Positions 52,613 to 61,651 of a DNA stretch of 64,000 nucleotides are shown here, piece by piece (the first letter of the stretch is position 1; each line of letters starts with the position of its first letter). This DNA comes from CAZAFL01 sp964484465 (GTDB lineage: Bacteria > Bacteroidota > Ignavibacteria > UBA10030 > SZUA-254): assembly GCA_964484465.1 (NCBI GenBank), contig CAZAFL010000014.1, positions 1-64,000 of the forward strand, written 5' to 3'. Position numbers and translations under genes: made by a program. The notes under the pieces were generated by a model. That model saw nothing but the letters and a program-made list of their open reading frames with translations, searched no databases and was not told the origin of the DNA.

Positions 52613-53335
52613 TTACACCTTGGCGGTAAAAGGAAAATCTCCGGCTTCACAGAATCGCCAAAGACCCTGGCAAGCAAATTTATTTTCATACAATGCCTGA
52701 CCGATGATAACTGAATCAACCCCAAGCGGCTCCATTTCCTGCAGTTTGAGTAGTTCCTCAAGGTTTGTCACACCACCCGAGACAGTCACGCGCATGCCGG
52801 TGTTCTCTGCGAGAGACTTGGCGTGGCTAAACAGGACGGTGCCGTCTGTATTCTCCTCCAATAATAAATCACCGTAAATTATCCGTTTGAATCCTCGTTG
52901 TTTCGCAAGCAGACCTGAGGCGATTATAGATGTTTCAGGATCGCCAGCCCCTATTCCGACTGCAATCTTTGATGGACCGAAACTATCCAAAAGATATTTC
53001 GCTTCCTGCTGGTCTTCTATCAATGCAGTTGAAACGATAACCCGATAAACGCCGCAGTCAAAAGCGTTCCTGACTTCCTCGACTGTATCGATTCCTCCAC
53101 CCAATTCAATTGGAATGTCAACAGCCGCCACCATTTTTGTCACAGCTTCAACATTGATGAGTCGCCGGTTTTTTATCCCATCTCTATCCGTTACGTGCAA
53201 AGTTTTTGCATTTTCTTTTCTCCAAAGGATCGCCATTTCAACAGGGTCACGCGTAGCATATCCGCTATCGAGGTCGCGAACCGTTTGAGAACAATTGCCG
53301 CCGGAAATATCGAGTGCAGGAATAATTAAGAGCAT
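52613..53335 (-). CDS. HisA-like TIM-barrel protein lacking expected catalytic residues
   Basis: 240 residues from the ATG at 53335. It is clearly in the HisA/HisF family: MLLIIPALDISGG, DLDSGYATRDPVEMAI, PIELGGGIDTVEEVRN and RVTVSGGVTNLEEL hold the two phosphate-binding repeats. Compared by eye with Thermotoga HisA, the first catalytic Asp is kept (Asp9), but the second (Asp127 in the LDTRGG stretch) is replaced in VGIGAGDPE, and Thr164 of the HTE stretch is replaced in IIYGDLLLEEN. A histidine-pathway isomerase role is therefore doubtful. No other his genes are near. It precedes the PfkB kinase. Confidence 0.78.
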   Translation of the reverse strand: MLLIIPALDISGGNCSQTVRDLDSGYATRDPVEMAILWRKENAKTLHVTDRDGIKNRRLINVEAVTKMVAAVDIPIELGGGIDTVEEVRNAFDCGVYRVIVSTALIEDQQEAKYLLDSFGPSKIAVGIGAGDPETSIIASGLLAKQRGFKRIIYGDLLLEENTDGTVLFSHAKSLAENTGMRVTVSGGVTNLEELLKLQEMEPLGVDSVIIGQALYENKFACQGLWRFCEAGDFPFTAKV

Positions 53336-53407
53336 AAAATTTTTCAATCCGTTTAATAAAATGCACAAAATTTCCCTCAAATTCAAGGTGAAGATCCGTG
53401 TGAGTCC

Positions 53408-53442
53408 AAACCTCCCGCAGGTTCAGAACCTGCGGGAGGTTT
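53408..53442. repeat. 35-bp near-perfect palindrome
   Basis: Arms AAACCTCCCGCAGGTTC (53408-53424) and GAACCTGCGGGAGGTTT (53426-53442) are perfect reverse complements around a single A. It lies between the divergent HisA-like and phosphatase genes, so it is not a terminator for either. It may be a member of a dispersed palindromic family, or a binding site. Confidence 0.85.
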
Positions 53443-53507
53443 AACCGGGGAGTTTTCTTTCTCTCACATATTTTGTATCTTTCTCTTCCAATTTTTTCTA
53501 TAATAAT

Positions 53508-55151
53508 ATGATGAAGAGATTTTTTTTGATTACCGTTTTGTCCCTTTCCTTTGCCGGTTTCCGATATGTACATTCGGAAGAGCCGAAGTTAGTCGTACTT
53601 GTCTCACTCGACCAGTTCCCGTACGAATATCTTACCCGATTTGAACCTTATTTTTCAAAAAATGGATTTCAATTTCTTCTCCGGAATGGCGCGAATTTCA
53701 CTAATGCGCAGTATGAGCACGCCTATACGAAAACAGCACCTTCACATGCGGCATTGATAACGGGCGTTTACGGGCATATCAACGGCATTACAGCTAATAA
53801 ATGGTACGACCGGACGAGAAAAAAGGAAGTGAATTCCGTCGACGATGATTCGGTGAAGCTTCTTGGAATTAACGGAGAGGGATGTTCACCTCGAAACCTT
53901 GAGGTATATACCGTCGGTGATATGCTCCGAAGAAAAACGCACCTCCGATCAAAAGTCATCGGCATTTCAAACAAAGACCGCAGCGCAATCCTCATGGCAG
54001 GCAAGCTCGGGACTGCATTCTGGTTTGTCGATTCCATCGTGACGACCTCAACCTACTACATGCCGGATGCTCCTTCCTGGCTGAAAATGTTTAATACATC
54101 CGGAGCTTTTCAGAGATACTTTGGAAAACAGTGGACGGAAACAGATCCGAAAACAGCGTCGATAGTCTGTAATGATGATGATACATCCTATAAGGCAAGT
54201 TCTTTGGGACTTGGAAAAACATTTCCCCATCCTCTTGTAGGGAAGAATCCACGCGCGATCACACCTTCGTTTTACCAGGCTATTGAGCATACCCCATTTG
54301 CAACAACACTTCTCCTTGAAGTCTGCAGGAAGGCTGTTATCGAAGAATCTCTCGGCGTTCGCGGAACAACAGACATGCTGTGCGTTGGCGTGTCAGCAAT
54401 CGATGAAATCGGACATTCTTACGGACCGCAAAGCCGCGAGGTGTTTGATGACGCGGTTCGTACCGACAGGATGCTGGGAGAATTTTTTCATTTCCTCGAT
54501 AAGCGGCTGGGCCTTCGCCATTGTGTCATTATACTTACTAGCGACCATGGCATTGCACCGGTGCCGGAGTATCAGAAAAAGAAACACCCCGGGGTCGAAG
54601 CAGGAAGGGTGAGTTCAAGCCAGGTTTTAAAGCTTTCGGAACAAGCCCTCGAGAGCGTCTTTGGGAAACCACCCGCGGAAAAAAAATGGGTAGCGCAGGT
54701 ACTTGAGACCGACATCTATCTGGACGCCGGTGTTCTCAACGAGAAGAATATTTCCCTCAATCAGGCGATCCAGGTGGTGAAAGATTCTATTTCGAGTCAA
54801 CCGTTTGTTGCGGCTGCATACACACAGAAAGATTTCGAACACATAGATTCATCCGATCATAGTGGCATGCGGCTTGGAAAAACATTCTATCCCCAACGGA
54901 TGGGAGATATTATGCTCATCCTGAAACCTTATTTTATCGTATCTTCGGATTCGACGGGGACAAATCATGGACAGCCGTACGAATATGATTCTCATGTCCC
55001 GCTTATATTCTATGGAAAGGAATTTATCAGTGGTGTTTACCGGGAACGTGTCAGCCCGATTGACCTCGCTCCTACGCTTGCGGAAATCCTGAAAACACCA
55101 CCCCTCCCATTTTGTGAAGGACATGTTCTCCGTGAAGCGGTAAAAGAATAA
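53508..55151 (+). CDS. Secreted alkaline phosphatase-superfamily protein (PafA/NPP-like)
   Basis: 547 residues with a signal peptide (1-23). It belongs to the alkaline phosphatase superfamily: the metal site and nucleophile are LDQFPYE (Asp35) and YTKTAPSHA (Thr76), with later ligands in LTSDHGIAPVPEY and TGTNHGQPYEYDSH. A Thr nucleophile fits phosphodiesterase or PafA-type phosphatases. It probably hydrolyses phosphate esters in the periplasm; substrate unproven. ATG at 53508 follows a T-rich stretch; a TATAAT at 53497 is too close to the start to be a normal promoter. Confidence 0.88.
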   Translation: MMKRFFLITVLSLSFAGFRYVHSEEPKLVVLVSLDQFPYEYLTRFEPYFSKNGFQFLLRNGANFTNAQYEHAYTKTAPSHAALITGVYGHINGITANKWYDRTRKKEVNSVDDDSVKLLGINGEGCSPRNLEVYTVGDMLRRKTHLRSKVIGISNKDRSAILMAGKLGTAFWFVDSIVTTSTYYMPDAPSWLKMFNTSGAFQRYFGKQWTETDPKTASIVCNDDDTSYKASSLGLGKTFPHPLVGKNPRAITPSFYQAIEHTPFATTLLLEVCRKAVIEESLGVRGTTDMLCVGVSAIDEIGHSYGPQSREVFDDAVRTDRMLGEFFHFLDKRLGLRHCVIILTSDHGIAPVPEYQKKKHPGVEAGRVSSSQVLKLSEQALESVFGKPPAEKKWVAQVLETDIYLDAGVLNEKNISLNQAIQVVKDSISSQPFVAAAYTQKDFEHIDSSDHSGMRLGKTFYPQRMGDIMLILKPYFIVSSDSTGTNHGQPYEYDSHVPLIFYGKEFISGVYRERVSPIDLAPTLAEILKTPPLPFCEGHVLREAVKE

Positions 55152-55193
55152 CCCGGGATTGTTAGAGAAAAGAAGGTCTGCAGGATTGAATCG

Positions 55194-56294
55194 TTACGCC
55201 ATACCGAACCGCTTCCGGCGGTTCCTGATGTAATCTACAAAAATGAACTCTCCCAGATTTTGCAGGGTCGAGTAATACGCGCGGCCATGGTTCGCTTTTG
55301 TCAACTCTTCGACAAAGTTAATCAGGTACGGGTCCCGCGCAACCATGAACGTGCTGATGGTAATCTTCTCCCGCCGGCAGGCTACCGCTTCGTCGAGTGT
55401 TTTATTGACGATGCGCGGGTCGAGTCCGAACGAGTTTTTGTACAGCCGGCCGTTATCATCAAATACCGCGGATGGCTTGCCATCCGTCACCATGAATATC
55501 TGTTTGTTGACGTTTCTCCTCTTCCGCAAAAGATTTCTTGCAAGCTGCAAGCCAGCTCGGGTGTTCGTATGAAAAGGTCCAACAGTAAGAAACGGAAGTT
55601 CATTCAGACTCACGAGCTTTGCATCGTCCCCAAATACAACCAGAGCAAGATAGTCTTTAGGAAATTTCTGCATAATCAATTCTGCAAGGGCGAGCGCGAC
55701 CTGTTTCGCCGGTGTGATCCTGTCCTCGCCGTAGAGCACCATGCTGTGACTGATATCGAGCATGACGATAGTGGCGCACGATGTCATGTGTTCAGTTTCA
55801 TACACCTCGAGGTCTTCTTCCTTCAGTGTAAACTCATCGATACCACCGCGTTTAAATGCATTGGTTAAGGTGGAGGTAAGGTCGATATTTGTCGGTGCAT
55901 CTCCAATCGCCCATTTTTTTGTTTCGCTGAGGCGGTCAACACCCGTCCCCGTTTGAGGCGTTTCGTGGGAACCGATTCCCCCTTTGCGGAGAGAGGTAAA
56001 AATCTCCCGTAAGGCGTCCTGCCGGATTCGCTGAATCCCTCTTGTGGTAACGACTAATCCGTCCTTCACATCCTCAATGACTCCCATCTCCCTCAGCTTG
56101 TCTATGAGGTCATCCATTGAAAGATTTTCATCGAAGATGCCGTATTCTTGTGCGAGCTGCCTGAGCCATTCGATCGCCTCTTCAACATCGCCGCTTGTTT
56201 GAATGAGGAGATAACTGAAGAGGGAAGCCAGGTTTTCCAGCTTCTGCTCATCACTCATCGAACCGGGAACCCATTTAGTATAACGAACGCGCAC
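55194..56294 (-). CDS. VWA-domain protein, partner of the AAA ATPase
   Basis: 366 residues. The N-terminal half is helical (RYTKW start, ESL-type helices). The C-terminal VWA domain (about 172-350) has an intact metal-ion-dependent adhesion site: DISHS (Asp180, Ser182, Ser184), a Thr in NTRAGL and VTDGKPS. Such proteins pair with MoxR/ChlI-like AAA ATPases and act as adaptor-chaperones. Start GTG at 56294; the RYxxW beginning resembles known family members. The AAA gene lies 47 bases upstream on the same strand. Confidence 0.88.
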   Translation of the reverse strand: MRVRYTKWVPGSMSDEQKLENLASLFSYLLIQTSGDVEEAIEWLRQLAQEYGIFDENLSMDDLIDKLREMGVIEDVKDGLVVTTRGIQRIRQDALREIFTSLRKGGIGSHETPQTGTGVDRLSETKKWAIGDAPTNIDLTSTLTNAFKRGGIDEFTLKEEDLEVYETEHMTSCATIVMLDISHSMVLYGEDRITPAKQVALALAELIMQKFPKDYLALVVFGDDAKLVSLNELPFLTVGPFHTNTRAGLQLARNLLRKRRNVNKQIFMVTDGKPSAVFDDNGRLYKNSFGLDPRIVNKTLDEAVACRREKITISTFMVARDPYLINFVEELTKANHGRAYYSTLQNLGEFIFVDYIRNRRKRFGMA

Positions 56295-56341
56295 AGGAGA
56301 CCAACATCAATTATTCAATATGCTCTTCACAGCGGGGCCCA

Positions 56342-57856
56342 TCAATATTCTTCTTCACCTTTTCCCCTTCCGGCAAAAATACTTCCGACGAGGTCTTTAT
56401 ACGAGGTGACATGGTCGATTTCGTCTTTAGCAATTTTTGAGAATTGATGCAGACCGTCGAGGGTGAACTCCATCGCCGATGCAAGCTCATACGTATTGTC
56501 ACCGGAGAGCTTCATGTGTTTTTTTGTAACTTCCTGGAGCCCTTTTACTTTTGAAAGCTCCTGCAGGTATTCTCCGACAGGTATATCGTCAGCGATTTCA
56601 ATTTTATTGCCTGCCTCGAACCACCCGGTAACTTTTCCATATTCGGCATCCTCAGGCGCCTGACGCTGCTCACCTGCGTGAAGCCTTGTTGATTTTCGCT
56701 GCAGGGGATCGGGGAAATACCGTTTGAAAATTTCCCGCACTGCTTTCCCGATAAGCGCCTTCCCGACTTTGATCGATCCCTCCTGTTCTCCTTCGAATAC
56801 CAGCTCGATTTTCCCGGTCATTCCTGTGAGAACGTGAGGAAGGTCGCAGATCCGGGGAACGACACAGCGGTCATGCGTCAGGATTGCACGCCGTTCTGCA
56901 TTACTGACAAGGTTTTCCATCGCTGCAATCGTGAGACGTGCGCTGACGCCGGACTTCTGGTCGACAAATTCGCTCTTCCGCGCTTCGAATGCGATCTGCT
57001 CTACTATTTCTTTGAAATATTGCGGGATAATTATTTCTCTCCCGTCGCGCGACACCCACGCTTCCTGCTCTGTAATCGCTATAGCATCTTCGAGCGAGCG
57101 CGGATAATGTGTAAGTATCTGCGAATCGATACGATCTTTGAGCGGCGTAATAATATTTCCGCGGTTCGTATAATCTTCCGGGTTCGCAGTGAACACGATC
57201 ATGATATCCAGCGGGATGCGGATATTGAACCCCCTGATTTGAATATCTTTTTCTTCCATGATATTGAATAACCCAACCTGTATCCTCGGCTGCAAATCGG
57301 GTAATTCATTGATTGCAAAAATACCGCGGTTCGAGCGGGGGATAATTCCAAAATGAATCGCTCCCTCATGCGAATAATGTAGCCGCTGGGCCGCCGCCTT
57401 GATCGGGTCGATGTCGCCGATCAGGTCGGCGATAGTAACATCAGGAGTTGCAAGCTTTTCACCGAGGCGCGCATCGCGTTCCAGCCAATCAATCTGAACA
57501 CTTTCGCCACACTCACTCACCATATCGACACACCGTTTGCAGACAGGGTCAAAAGGGTTATCGTTAATCTCACACCCCTTGATGATGGGAATATATTCAT
57601 CAAGCAGAAACGGTAATTGACGGACGAGCCTGGATTTCGCCTGCCCTCTCAATCCCAGCAGCATGATGTCGTGTCTTGCAAGAACAGCATTGATGATAGC
57701 GGGGAAAACCGTTTTCTCATAACCGATGATGCCTGGAAAGAGAGGTTCATTGTTATTGATTTTTTTGATGAGATTATCCCGCAGTTCATCCTTAACAGAA
57801 CGGACCCTGTAACCGGACCTTCGAAGTTCACCGATAGTAGATGGAAGATGTTTCAT
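56342..57856 (-). CDS. MoxR/magnesium chelatase-like AAA ATPase
   Basis: 504 residues from ATG at 57856. An upstream TTG (57925) adds residues that do not look conserved. The AAA+ domain has Walker A GLRGQAKSR (68-76, Lys74) and Walker B-like AINELPDLQ. FTANPEDYTNRGNIITPLKDRI is the sensor/pore region as in magnesium chelatase I subunits. After Walker A there is a Cys set (Cys95, 106, 109, 116) that could bind zinc. The partner is the downstream VWA gene. No chlorophyll genes are present, so a chaperone-like, not chelatase, role is likely. Confidence 0.88.
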   Translation of the reverse strand: MKHLPSTIGELRRSGYRVRSVKDELRDNLIKKINNNEPLFPGIIGYEKTVFPAIINAVLARHDIMLLGLRGQAKSRLVRQLPFLLDEYIPIIKGCEINDNPFDPVCKRCVDMVSECGESVQIDWLERDARLGEKLATPDVTIADLIGDIDPIKAAAQRLHYSHEGAIHFGIIPRSNRGIFAINELPDLQPRIQVGLFNIMEEKDIQIRGFNIRIPLDIMIVFTANPEDYTNRGNIITPLKDRIDSQILTHYPRSLEDAIAITEQEAWVSRDGREIIIPQYFKEIVEQIAFEARKSEFVDQKSGVSARLTIAAMENLVSNAERRAILTHDRCVVPRICDLPHVLTGMTGKIELVFEGEQEGSIKVGKALIGKAVREIFKRYFPDPLQRKSTRLHAGEQRQAPEDAEYGKVTGWFEAGNKIEIADDIPVGEYLQELSKVKGLQEVTKKHMKLSGDNTYELASAMEFTLDGLHQFSKIAKDEIDHVTSYKDLVGSIFAGRGKGEEEY

Positions 57857-58000
57857 TTTACTTAAAAAGTTTGGGAATGAGATTGCACTCTTCTCGACAT
57901 TCCTTCCATGATAATCATAACACAAAGATGTACAATATTGTTTCTAAAACCTTATTTCAATGTAGAGCCTTTTCAGGAAAAATGCAACGGCGAGAACGTG

Positions 58001-58029
58001 TTGCCCATCAGATACCAATTCATTATATT
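58001..58029 (+). promoter_or_regulatory. Candidate sigma-70 promoter ahead of 58085 gene
   Basis: TTGCCC (58001-58006), 17-base spacer, TATATT (58024-58029). The start would be near 58036, and the ATG at 58085 follows about 49 bases later. Confidence 0.4.
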
Positions 58030-58084
58030 CAGCAGAGAAAATATGAACGAGAAATTCGCGAACAGGAACCGCCATCGGGGAACT

Positions 58085-58846
58085 ATGATGCAGAGAATTC
58101 TTCTCCTGTTATTTTTACCCGGACCATTGTTAATCGCCCAAGGCTCTGCAGGCTCCGACTCGCGCATCGAACCCCGCTATTTGATCGACCTTCCGACCGC
58201 AGGCATGTTGACACAACGAAATTTCGCCCTCGATTTGGATTTTTACCAGGAGGGCGGTCTGCTCATTTCAACCTCGGTCGGAGTACTTGACCGTCTCTTA
58301 CTCGGTGTTTCGTACGGGGGAACACACCTTCTCGGGGATGCTAAACCTGAGTGGAATACAACGCCGGGTGTCTCTATAAAAATTCGTGTCCTCGATGAGT
58401 CGATCGTCATTCCCGCACTCGCCATCGGATTTGACTCTCAGGGAAAGGAAACCTACATCGATGCATTAAGCCGGTATACGATTAAATCTCTTGGGGTGTA
58501 TGGTGTCGTCAGCAAGAATTATCAGGCAATGGGCTTTTTGAGTTTTCATGGCGGGGTCAATTATAGTTTCGAGCGCGCGGACGGCGATACCGACCCCAAT
58601 ATTTTTGGAGGGATTGAAAAAACGCTAGGACCGAATATTTCCGTATTGGCAGAGTATAACCTCGCATGGAATGACAGTAACCGGGATGCACTCGGCCAGG
58701 GCAGAGGTTATCTTAACCTCGGCGTCAGAGGTTCACTCGGGGGAGGCTTCACCATTGGTTTTAATATCAAAGACCTCATCAAGAACCAAAACCGGGAAAC
58801 CGTAGGAAATAGAACTTTAAAATGTGAGTTTGTTCGTCCCCTTTAA
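58085..58846 (+). CDS. Outer-membrane-type beta protein, unknown
   Basis: 253 residues from ATG at 58085. A signal peptide (about 1-22, cleaved near LIAQG) is followed by RYLIDLPTAGMLTQRNFALDLDFYQEGG and repeated amphipathic strands, for example LLISTSVGVLDRLLLGVSYGG and LNLGVRGSLGGGFTIGFNIKDLI, so an outer-membrane barrel is likely. I do not recognise the family; it resembles YjbH-type or similar small barrels only in general style. A longer open frame back to 57908 has no signal peptide. Confidence 0.7.
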   Translation: MMQRILLLLFLPGPLLIAQGSAGSDSRIEPRYLIDLPTAGMLTQRNFALDLDFYQEGGLLISTSVGVLDRLLLGVSYGGTHLLGDAKPEWNTTPGVSIKIRVLDESIVIPALAIGFDSQGKETYIDALSRYTIKSLGVYGVVSKNYQAMGFLSFHGGVNYSFERADGDTDPNIFGGIEKTLGPNISVLAEYNLAWNDSNRDALGQGRGYLNLGVRGSLGGGFTIGFNIKDLIKNQNRETVGNRTLKCEFVRPL

Positions 58847-59040
58847 TGTACTGAAAACTCAACGGTTTGGGGCATACCGTCTACTACAAAACACAGTTAC
58901 CTCTTTTCCCTTTTCGGCATATCCTCTAAAACGCTTGGAATTAGCTCATTTTATAGATAAATTATATGAGTGAACTGAATTTTTTTGGCATTGAAATTGT
59001 TAAAATGAATGAAGGAATTAAAATCATTGCAGAGGCCTCT

Positions 59041-60024
59041 ATGAAAACAAGACTTTCCATTCTTCTTCTACTTTTAAGTACAGGACTATTGGTATTCATC
59101 TTTTCGGGTTGTTATACGCAACTGGGAATGACAAAGAACGAACAAACTGTTCGTAATGATGAATACACGAACGATACTCTCTCGAATGATTCCAACTATT
59201 ATGGAGAAAACGAATACAACCATCGGTACTCGGAACCGTATAACGATTACTATTACGGCGGTTATCCGAACAATCATATGGGGTTTTCCTATTACTATCC
59301 TTCAACATTCTGGCCTTCATACGCTTTCAATGTTGCATATTCTGACCCGTGGATGTATGGCAGTTACTCTTACTATGACCCGTGGTGGTGCGGCACTCCT
59401 TATGTGAATTACCCATCATACGGATATTATCCTTCGAACGGCTACTACCCGTACGGATACTACGGACACGGTTACGGCTATACCGTTGTTCCGGCGCGAC
59501 ATGTCAGGAGAACGTTTGGATCAACCCGCGGGGGAAGAGCTTCGACAGACGTCAATACGAATTACAGCTCCCCGAATTCGACCCGAAGCGGTGATGTATC
59601 CTCAGGCGGTATTCTCACCGGTGCACCCTCCGGCGGTTCTACCAGCAGCAACCCGACTTCAATAAATAATAATGGGAATTCCGGTGCAATGCAGCGAGGG
59701 GGAACATCAAACACCGCAACACGGACCAACGTTAATCCAACAAGAACCAACCGTGGTTCAAACGCACGAGTAGTTCGCAGACGGGTAGGGGCAGGCCGGG
59801 ATACACGATACCAGGCTAAACCGAATGAAAGCACTCCGACAACTCCGCCATCCCAACAAAATAGAACCAACACCAAGGAAAATCATGGCTTCGGTGGTCC
59901 CCGTGGCGGTGCAACTCGCACTTCACCATCGTTTGTTCCCGGCACACGGCAATCAGGCGGGAATGCGCAGCCGTCAAACGACGGAAACCGGGGCGGCAGC
60001 TCCCACGGTGAGCGCCGTCCATAA
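59041..60024 (+). CDS. Tyr/Gly/Asn-rich lipoprotein
   Basis: 327 residues from ATG at 59041. A strong lipoprotein signal (LLLLLSTGLLVFIFSGC, lipobox Cys24) is followed by a Tyr/Asn/Gly/Pro-rich block (about 50-155, repeated YGGYPNN and YYPSNGYYPYGYYGHGYGY phrases). Then come a Ser/Thr/Gly/Asn-rich low-complexity stretch and an Arg-rich end (RRRVGAGRDTRY). It is unlike globular proteins and may be an adhesive or scaffold surface lipoprotein. A longer open frame from 58966 starts before the signal peptide and is not needed. Confidence 0.75.
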   Translation: MKTRLSILLLLLSTGLLVFIFSGCYTQLGMTKNEQTVRNDEYTNDTLSNDSNYYGENEYNHRYSEPYNDYYYGGYPNNHMGFSYYYPSTFWPSYAFNVAYSDPWMYGSYSYYDPWWCGTPYVNYPSYGYYPSNGYYPYGYYGHGYGYTVVPARHVRRTFGSTRGGRASTDVNTNYSSPNSTRSGDVSSGGILTGAPSGGSTSSNPTSINNNGNSGAMQRGGTSNTATRTNVNPTRTNRGSNARVVRRRVGAGRDTRYQAKPNESTPTTPPSQQNRTNTKENHGFGGPRGGATRTSPSFVPGTRQSGGNAQPSNDGNRGGSSHGERRP

Positions 60025-60052
60025 CTTCAATTCAACAGGGGCATATCTCTCT

Positions 60053-61522
60053 ATGAAAAAAACGTTTTTCTTGTTAATATTTTTCTCGCTGGTTTGGCTC
60101 GCGTTTACTCATCAGGCAATTGCTCAGGATTATACTGAAGCGCTCCGTTACTCTGCTCCCGGACTGGGCGTCGGAGCGAGAGCCCTCGGTTTGGGCACAG
60201 CATATACCGGTGTTGCCAATGACTTTTCAGCGGCGTTCTGGAACCCTGCCGGCCTGGGTCAAATTCAGCTTAACGAAGTAACTGTCGGTCTATCGAATAT
60301 TTCGTACAACAATACGAGCTCATTCTTCAACAACAGCCAGTCTCTTACAAACAGCTCGACAAGCTTAAACAGCATCGGCCTCGTGTATCCTTTCCCTACA
60401 ATGAGAGGTAGTTTGGTATTCGCGGTCGGATACGGCAGGCAGGCAGATTATACCACGGCTCTGTCATATAAAGGCTTCAACCCGCAGAGCAGCATTATTC
60501 AATATTGGGCGCCGAACGGACAGAAACTTACACCCGATATCACCATCGCCGAATACCTTCAGCTTGCGTTTGCAGATACATTTACACATAAATTTGTCAG
60601 TCCGATTAATGGAAATCTGACACAGGCAGGACGCGCGTTAGAGGGAGGGGGACAAAATTATGTAACACTTTCCGGAGCCATTGAAGCATCGAGAAATTTC
60701 TTTATCGGAGCAACGCTGAATTTTATTACGGGATCGTATTCATATGTCAACCGCTACCTGGAAGAGGACCTTACAAATCAGTATACCGCAAATACGTTTG
60801 TTCCCTATAATAACGGACAGGATACCGGCTATTTTGATTTGAAATATTTGACCCTCGACCAGACATTAGAAACCGACATCAGTGGATTTTCTGCGAAGCT
60901 CGGAATACTTTACAAGTGGGGTTCAGGAAGCAGGTTGGGAATTACAGTCAAAACCCCGTCATGGATTACAGTCAGAGAAACATTCTCACAAAATGCTACG
61001 AGTAATTTTGACAACGGCGACCAGATCACGTATTCTTCAAGCAGTGGATATCCTGATAAAAATGAATACGACGTCCATACACCGTACAGCTTCTCTGCCG
61101 GAATTTCACACACCATAGGCGACCTCATGGTTGCAGGTGACGTGGAGTATACTGACTGGACACAAATGGAGTTCAGCAATGCCGACGCCTCCCTGATGAG
61201 TTACAATACGGATATTAAAGAGCTCTTTCAACCGACCGCAAATGTCCGACTCGGGGCAGAATACAGCTTTGGCGACGAGGGTTTGAAACTGCGGGGCGGC
61301 TTTGCATATCTGCCATCCCCTTATAATGGAGACCCTTCTTCATTTGCACAGAAGTACGCAACAGCCGGCATCGGGTTTATTGTGGATAATGCAATTGCAA
61401 TCGACCTCGGCTATGCCTACGGATTCTGGGATCAGTATCATCAGGTATACCCCGGTGTCTATACATCGACTGAGAATGTTCACACACATAATATCATGTC
61501 AACCGTCTCATACCGGTTCTGA
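60053..61522 (+). CDS. FadL/PorV-like outer-membrane protein
   Basis: 489 residues from the ATG at 60053 (MKKTFFLLIFFSLVWL signal peptide, cleaved near AIAQD); the frame upstream to 59825 overlaps the lipoprotein gene and is rejected. The N-terminal signature SAPGLGVGARALGLGTAYTGV then AFWNPAGLGQIQL places it in the OmpP1/FadL and PorV superfamily. Numerous strands follow, ending with VSYRF, a barrel-closing C-terminus. It could carry hydrophobic compounds or be a PorV paralogue. A second PorV-type protein is at 11938. Confidence 0.85.
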   Translation: MKKTFFLLIFFSLVWLAFTHQAIAQDYTEALRYSAPGLGVGARALGLGTAYTGVANDFSAAFWNPAGLGQIQLNEVTVGLSNISYNNTSSFFNNSQSLTNSSTSLNSIGLVYPFPTMRGSLVFAVGYGRQADYTTALSYKGFNPQSSIIQYWAPNGQKLTPDITIAEYLQLAFADTFTHKFVSPINGNLTQAGRALEGGGQNYVTLSGAIEASRNFFIGATLNFITGSYSYVNRYLEEDLTNQYTANTFVPYNNGQDTGYFDLKYLTLDQTLETDISGFSAKLGILYKWGSGSRLGITVKTPSWITVRETFSQNATSNFDNGDQITYSSSSGYPDKNEYDVHTPYSFSAGISHTIGDLMVAGDVEYTDWTQMEFSNADASLMSYNTDIKELFQPTANVRLGAEYSFGDEGLKLRGGFAYLPSPYNGDPSSFAQKYATAGIGFIVDNAIAIDLGYAYGFWDQYHQVYPGVYTSTENVHTHNIMSTVSYRF

Positions 61523-61556
61523 ATTTTTTGCATCGTATCTCTCAAAGATGTATATT

Positions 61557-61589
61557 ATCCCGCCCTGAAGTTCTCGGCGGGATTTTTTT
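61557..61589 (+). terminator. Rho-independent terminator after the FadL-like gene
   Basis: ATCCCGCC (61557-61564) / GGCGGGAT (61576-61583), 8-bp perfect stem, then TTTTTTT (61583-61589). It lies 35 bases after the stop, before the penicillin-acylase gene. Confidence 0.85.
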
Positions 61590-61651
61590 CGCCTGTTCTA
61601 TCTCTCTCGCCGACATCTTTCTTATCTGCAAAATTTCTTAAAAGGCGTTGA

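Noticed and set aside
59825..60052. N-terminal extension of the FadL-like protein
   Set aside because: It overlaps the lipoprotein gene and precedes a clear signal peptide at 60053.
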